Shown here: positions 15,718-19,296 of the stretch, piece by piece | Numbering within the stretch: the stretch's first letter is position 1 | Layout: each line of letters opens with the position of its first letter | Assembly (NCBI GenBank): GCA_021604825.1 | Contig: BQJS01000084.1 | Coordinates: forward strand, 1 to 19,296 | Direction: 5' to 3' | DNA: 19,296 nt | Source of the DNA: Phycisphaerae bacterium | GTDB lineage: Bacteria; Planctomycetota; Phycisphaerae; UBA1845 | Position numbers and translations under genes: made by a program | The notes under the pieces: generated by a model | What the model was told of the DNA's origin: nothing | Database searches by the model: none | What the model saw: only the letters and a program-made list of their open reading frames with translations

Positions 15718-15783
15718 CGTAGGGTGGGCCGTGCCCACCATGTCGTTGTGATCCAAACTGCGGTGGGCACGGCCCACCCTACG
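15718..15783. repeat. Perfect 22-bp inverted pair of GTAG-headed REP-like palindromes
   Basis: The arms at 15718-15739 and 15762-15783 are exact inverted copies (22 of 22) with a 22-base spacer. Each has an outer CGTAGGGTG head and an inner hairpin GGTGGGC, CGT or ACG, GCCCACC. It lies between rocD and argF, 20 bases after the rocD stop and 50 before argF, so in a joint transcript it would form a strong stem. There is no T-run. The outer head is shared with the element at 9107-9207, but the palindrome differs. Confidence 0.9.
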
Positions 15784-15832
15784 CAAAGCATTACCGCGCA
15801 CGCAATGCGCGATCATATACGGAGCATATCCA

Positions 15833-16765
15833 ATGGCCGTCAGCCTAAAAGGTCGCAGTCTCGTATCGCTCAAGGACTTCACCGGAGAAGAAATTCTCGA
15901 AATCCTTCGCACCGCCGACACGCTTAAGCTTGAGCGGTTTCGCGGACAGTCGCACCCACTGCTCGCGGGCAAAACGCTGGCGATGATCTTTCAGAAGCCA
16001 TCGCTGCGCACCCGTGTGTCGTTTGAATCGGGCATGACCCAACTCGGCGGACACGCCATCTATCTGTCCCCGACGGACATCTCCATCGGAAAACGCGAAC
16101 CCACCGAAGACATCGCCAAAGTGCTATCACGCTATTGCGACATCATCATGGCCCGCACCTTCGGACACGACATCGTCGTCGATCTGGCTACCTACGCGAC
16201 GGTCCCGGTGATCAACGGCTTGTCCGACGAGGAGCACCCCTGCCAAGTACTCGCCGACCTGCAGACCATCGGCGAAAAGTTGGGGCGACTCGAAGGTCTC
16301 AAGCTCGCGTACGTGGGTGATGGCAACAACATGACCCATTCGCTGATGTTCGGATGCGCCCAAGTCGGGATGCATATGACCGCTGTCACCCCGCCGAACT
16401 ACGAACCCGATGCCAAGATTTGCGCCGAGGCGGCGGCAATGGGTAAGAAAAACGATTGCACGATCGAAGCCGTAACCGAACTATCAGGCGTCAAGAACGC
16501 AGACGTGGTCTACACCGACGCGTGGGCCAGCATGGGTCAGGAGGCAGAAGCCGCCGAGCGACGCGAACTCTTCGCCGCGTATCAAGTCAACGCAAAGCTA
16601 ATGGCGTCGGCCAACCCGTCGGCGATCATCATGCACTGCCTGCCCGCGCACTACGGCGAAGAGATCGATTTCGAAACCTCGCGCACGCCAAATTGCGTCA
16701 TCTTCGATCAAGCCGAGAATCGCCTGCACGCGCAGAAGGCACTGATGGTGTTGTTGGCGGGTTGA
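15833..16765 (+). CDS. argF: Ornithine carbamoyltransferase
   Basis: 310 residues from ATG with GGAG at 15821-15824. The carbamoyl phosphate site is FQKPSLRTRVSFE (53-65) with HPCQ (135-138); the ornithine site is shown by DGNN (163-166) and DAWASMG (229-235), and HCLPAH (268-273) carries the catalytic cysteine. The residue after HCLPAH is Y, where many relatives have R. DAWASMG supports ornithine rather than aspartate or N-acetylornithine as acceptor. The enzyme makes citrulline from ornithine and carbamoyl phosphate in arginine synthesis. Pairing with rocD places two enzymes that use ornithine side by side. It converges with pyrG; the 296-base gap is filled by repeats. Confidence 0.95.
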   Translation: MAVSLKGRSLVSLKDFTGEEILEILRTADTLKLERFRGQSHPLLAGKTLAMIFQKPSLRTRVSFESGMTQLGGHAIYLSPTDISIGKREPTEDIAKVLSRYCDIIMARTFGHDIVVDLATYATVPVINGLSDEEHPCQVLADLQTIGEKLGRLEGLKLAYVGDGNNMTHSLMFGCAQVGMHMTAVTPPNYEPDAKICAEAAAMGKKNDCTIEAVTELSGVKNADVVYTDAWASMGQEAEAAERRELFAAYQVNAKLMASANPSAIIMHCLPAHYGEEIDFETSRTPNCVIFDQAENRLHAQKALMVLLAG

Positions 16766-16830
16766 TCGTGTCGGAGTACGGCGACTGCGGACTCATGGTG
16801 GCTGGATTCTTGATGGCTTTCGACCTTTTG

Positions 16831-16984
16831 CGTCATTCCCGCGTACGCGGGAATCCAGAAGCTCAAGAGAAATCTCCACTATTCTTTCAATGATAGGTGG
16901 TCGCGACGGATCATACACGGAAGGCATTGCTTCTTTGGCAGGTGTGACGCATACGTCTGGATTCCCGCTTGCACGGGAATGACG
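16831..16984. repeat. Inverted pair of ATTCCCG palindromes (dRS3-like), 29-nt arms
   Basis: The arms at 16831-16859 and 16956-16984 are inverted copies matching at 26 of 29; the differences fall in the hairpin loop. Each has an outer CGTC, a hairpin ATTCCCG with CGGGAAT, and an inner CCAGA. The 96-base spacer has no gene. The ATTCCC/GGGAAT core resembles the small dispersed repeats known in Neisseria and many other bacteria. Confidence 0.85.
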
Positions 16985-17010
16985 GCGGGGCGTGCAACCA
17001 TACAGCAGTC

Positions 17011-17066
17011 GCCGTGCCAACCGCCGTTCGCGCTTCGACGACGTGGTGGGCACAGCCCACCCTACG
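17011..17066. repeat. Partly decayed GTAG-headed REP-like pair at the pyrG stop
   Basis: Positions 17045-17066 match an arm of the 15718-15783 element with one difference. The spacer and partner arm are still recognisable but degraded at 17011-17044 (GCCGTGCCAACCGCCG replaces the clean arm). Read on the minus strand, its CGTAGGGTG head supplies the TAG stop of pyrG (17062-17064). Confidence 0.75.
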
Positions 17067-18819
17067 CCACTCTTGCGCCCTTCTTGTTTCCGACGGCACT
17101 TAGATCGGCAAAGTTTCTCGCGGCTTCAACAAGGCTGAGAAACATCGGGTCGGGTCGCAGCGGGCGGCTGGTCAGTTCGGCGTGGGCTTGCGTGGCGACG
17201 AAGTAGGGATGATCGTTCGCGGACAATTCGAGGATTTGCATAATCCGCTCGTCGGGCGATCGGCCACAAAAAATCATGCCTGCCGCTTCAAGCTGCTCGA
17301 TGTATTGCGGCGCGACTTCGTAACGGTGGCGGAAACGCAAGCGAACCGATTCAGCATCGCCATACATGCGCGACACCCTCGAATCCTTCGCGACGTTTAT
17401 GTCCTGCCCACCCAATCGCATATTGCCACCAAGCGACGCCAGCTCGCGTTGCTCGGGGAGAATATCGATCACCGGATGTGGTGAATTCGCATCGATTTCG
17501 GTGGTGCCCGCCCCCTGCAATCCACAAACGTTGCGAGCAAATTCAATCACAGCAATCTGAAATCCATAGCAAAGTCCAAGATACGGCAAACCATGTTCGC
17601 GGGCATACTTGACGCAGGCGATTTTGCCATCAACGCCGCGAACGCCAAACCCACCGGGAATGATCACGCCATCGACACCGCTCAATCTCTCGGCGATGTT
17701 TTGATCGGTCAGCTCCGTGCTGTCGATCCAGACGATGTTGACCTTGATGCCGTGGTGCGTGCCGGCATGCTCCAAGGCTTGGATGATGCTGGCGTAGCTG
17801 TCTCGCAATGAAGTGTACTTTCCGGTGATGCCGATGGTGACCGGCGACGATGCGGCACGGTACTTGGTCAAATACTCCGACCACCGCGCCCTCGACTCGG
17901 CTTCAACCTTCGGATTGGTCTTGGCTTTCAGGTCGAGCGTTTCGAGAACCGTTTCGTCAATGCCGTCTTTGCGGAGTGCCTCGGGAATCATGTAAACCGT
18001 TTCGACATCGTGCATGCTGAAAACGCGATCGATCGGTACGTTGCTGTACATGGCCAGCTTTTCGAGCACTTTTCGCGTGACTGGCTTGGTCGCGCGGCAG
18101 GCGATAATATGCGGCATGATACCGACGGCCATCAACTGCTTCATGTTCAGCTGTGCCGGTTTCGACTTCTGCTCGCCAAGCGACGGCGGTTCCACGACAT
18201 ACGTCAGCGCGACGAAGCAACAGCTATTGGGCCCTTCTTCAAACGCCAGTTCGCGGACGGCTTCCAAGTAATACGCATTCTCAACGTCGCCAGCCGTCCC
18301 GCCGATTTCAACAAAAACCACGTCCGTCCCGGTCTCGACAGCCAACTGCCTCAGGTGATATTTCACCTCACCGGTGACGTGCGGAATCATCTGCACATCT
18401 CGGCCCAGGTACTCACCCTTGCGTTCTTTTTCAAGCACCCGCGAAAAAATCTGCCCCGACGTTGTGAAGTTCAAGCGCGTCAAGTTCTGGTTGAGCATCC
18501 GCTCATAGGTACCCAGGTCCATGTCGCACTCCATCCCATCGTCGAGGACGAAGACCTCGCCGTGGCGATAGGGATTGAGCGTTCCACTGTCGCGGTTCAG
18601 ATAACCTTCCAACTTAATCGGCGCAACGGAAAGCCCCTTGTCCTGCAAGATGCGTGCAAGCGAACTCGAAAAAATCCCTTTGCCCAGACCGCTCATCACC
18701 GTACCGACAACGATGACGAATTTGGTCTGACCCGGCTTGTATCCGGGCGGAAGCGACGTGAAGAACTCAGTGTCCTCCGTCGATTCTCCGATGGATGAAA
18801 ACATGTCGTCTTGATTCAT
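17062..18819 (-). CDS. pyrG: CTP synthase
   Basis: 585 residues from ATG 18819 (an in-frame TTG at 18858 would add 13). The synthetase domain has the P-loop as GTVMSGLGKG (39-48; usual GGVVS-LGKG), then IKLEGYLNRDSGT (68-80; usual KLDPY-NVD-GT), HGEVFVLDDG (86-95), ECDMDLGTYER (97-107) with the metal aspartate, and VEIGGTAGDVE (170-180) with the metal glutamate. The class I glutaminase domain has GLCYGFQ with nucleophile C417, plus H546 and E548 in TQAHAE (usual FHPE). It makes CTP from UTP, ATP and glutamine. A 32-residue acidic N-terminal tail precedes the domain. It follows kdsB, an enzyme that uses CTP, after 68 bases, suggesting an operon. Its stop codon lies inside a REP-like repeat. 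Confidence 0.95.
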   Translation of the reverse strand: MNQDDMFSSIGESTEDTEFFTSLPPGYKPGQTKFVIVVGTVMSGLGKGIFSSSLARILQDKGLSVAPIKLEGYLNRDSGTLNPYRHGEVFVLDDGMECDMDLGTYERMLNQNLTRLNFTTSGQIFSRVLEKERKGEYLGRDVQMIPHVTGEVKYHLRQLAVETGTDVVFVEIGGTAGDVENAYYLEAVRELAFEEGPNSCCFVALTYVVEPPSLGEQKSKPAQLNMKQLMAVGIMPHIIACRATKPVTRKVLEKLAMYSNVPIDRVFSMHDVETVYMIPEALRKDGIDETVLETLDLKAKTNPKVEAESRARWSEYLTKYRAASSPVTIGITGKYTSLRDSYASIIQALEHAGTHHGIKVNIVWIDSTELTDQNIAERLSGVDGVIIPGGFGVRGVDGKIACVKYAREHGLPYLGLCYGFQIAVIEFARNVCGLQGAGTTEIDANSPHPVIDILPEQRELASLGGNMRLGGQDINVAKDSRVSRMYGDAESVRLRFRHRYEVAPQYIEQLEAAGMIFCGRSPDERIMQILELSANDHPYFVATQAHAELTSRPLRPDPMFLSLVEAARNFADLSAVGNKKGARVA

Positions 18820-18887
18820 AGGATCCACCCACCGCACAAAATTCTGGCACGCGTTCAAAAGGATCGAACCGATCGATCCCGAGAATG

Positions 18888-19296
18888 TCAGTTACCCTGT
18901 TGGCCCGAAGCCCCATCCATCTCGCCAAACCGTGCGACGAATGCCGCATAGTCTTCGGGCGTATCAATTCCAATCGCCGCTCGATCCACCAGTCGCACCG
19001 CAATCCGGTAGCCATGTTCGATCCAGCGCAATTGCTCTAACTTCTCGGTCCGCTCCAACGGCGTCGGCGGAAGTGTTTGGATTTCCTTCAAGAACGCTGA
19101 CCGATAGGCATACACGCCGAGGTGCAGCAGATAGGGCGCGGGCTGATGGGCAGCACCGGTGGTTTCAAATCCGCGCGGGTGCGGGATCAACGCTCGACTG
19201 AAGTAGATCGCCCGTCCAAATCCATCGATCACCACCTTCACCGCGTTCGGATCGCGCGGGTCAGCCCCATCCATCACAGCGAACGGACACGCCAGC
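18888..19296 (-). CDS. kdsB: CMP-KDO synthetase, 3' part (5' end outside window)
   Basis: About 136 C-terminal residues of 3-deoxy-manno-octulosonate cytidylyltransferase; the reading frame continues past the right edge, with LACPF upstream of the first in-window GTG. Family signatures are DPNAVKVVIDGFGRAIYFSR, IPHPRG, LHLGVYAYR, TPLERTEKLEQLRWIEHG and the C-terminal IGIDTPEDY. KdsB activates KDO with CTP for the LPS inner core, which indicates a KDO-containing outer membrane. It is upstream of pyrG on the same strand. Confidence 0.93.
   Translation of the reverse strand, partial: LACPFAVMDGADPRDPNAVKVVIDGFGRAIYFSRALIPHPRGFETTGAAHQPAPYLLHLGVYAYRSAFLKEIQTLPPTPLERTEKLEQLRWIEHGYRIAVRLVDRAAIGIDTPEDYAAFVARFGEMDGASGQQGN

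Noticed and set aside
14718..15791. 357-codon open frame on the minus strand
   Set aside because: It lies antisense to rocD, whose family motifs run the full length on plus. The antisense frame has no recognisable domain and its start falls in the REP-like repeat.
15715..15972. Small minus-strand ORF reading through the inverted repeat, and a similar one at 16911-17099
   Set aside because: Their peptides (such as VGRAHRSLD or VGCAHHVVEA) are merely translations of the repeat family; such ORFs are annotation artefacts.
3488..17066. CRISPR array or insertion sequence explanation for the repeats
   Set aside because: The repeats are inverted pairs of palindromes from different families, not regularly spaced direct repeats, and no cas or transposase gene is present.

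Overview
This 19.3 kb window reads as ordinary bacterial chromosome from a Gram-negative organism, most likely a planctomycete (Phycisphaerae-like). This assignment is inference. The evidence is an Mla-type lipid transport operon and kdsB (outer membrane and LPS), a PEP-CTERM protein, a CHASE2 adenylyl cyclase, a divergent CTP synthase and several families of palindromic intergenic repeats. There are 14 protein genes, two of them cut by the window edges. I found no RNA gene, CRISPR array, transposase or phage gene.

Layout. Positions 2-3454 (+): the 3' end of a DUF547 gene, a processive GT2 glycosyltransferase and a multi-membrane-span GT-C-type glycosyltransferase, probably one envelope-polysaccharide operon. 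Positions 3488-3561: a nested inverted repeat between convergent genes. Positions 6362-3615 (-): mlaE-mlaF-mlaD, with overlapping genes behind a good sigma70-like promoter. Positions 7977-6556 (-): mnmE, divergent from trpD (8094-9110, +). Positions 9288-14195 (+): a CHASE2 class III adenylyl cyclase with a terminator, a SpoIIE/RsbU-type PP2C phosphatase and a PEP-CTERM protein. Positions 14457-16765 (+): rocD and argF, two enzymes that use ornithine, separated by a perfect 22-bp inverted repeat. Positions 16831-17066: a repeat cluster. Positions 19296-17062 (-): kdsB and pyrG; CTP made by PyrG is the co-substrate of KdsB.

The metabolic genes are housekeeping. The most unusual structure is non-coding: three families of palindromes arranged as inverted pairs (four if the CGTAGGGTG-headed elements are split into two subtypes). 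The CGTAGGGTG elements look like REP sequences of the kind acted on by RAYT transposases (a GTAG head followed by a hairpin). Two of these elements have supplied the TAG stop codon of the adjoining gene (trpD and pyrG). On the protein side, the notable points are the cyclase, whose CHASE2 domain carries two long helical insertions (one with a helix-turn-helix-like sequence), a TrpD with altered metal-site and PRPP-loop residues, and a PyrG with altered N-terminal motifs.
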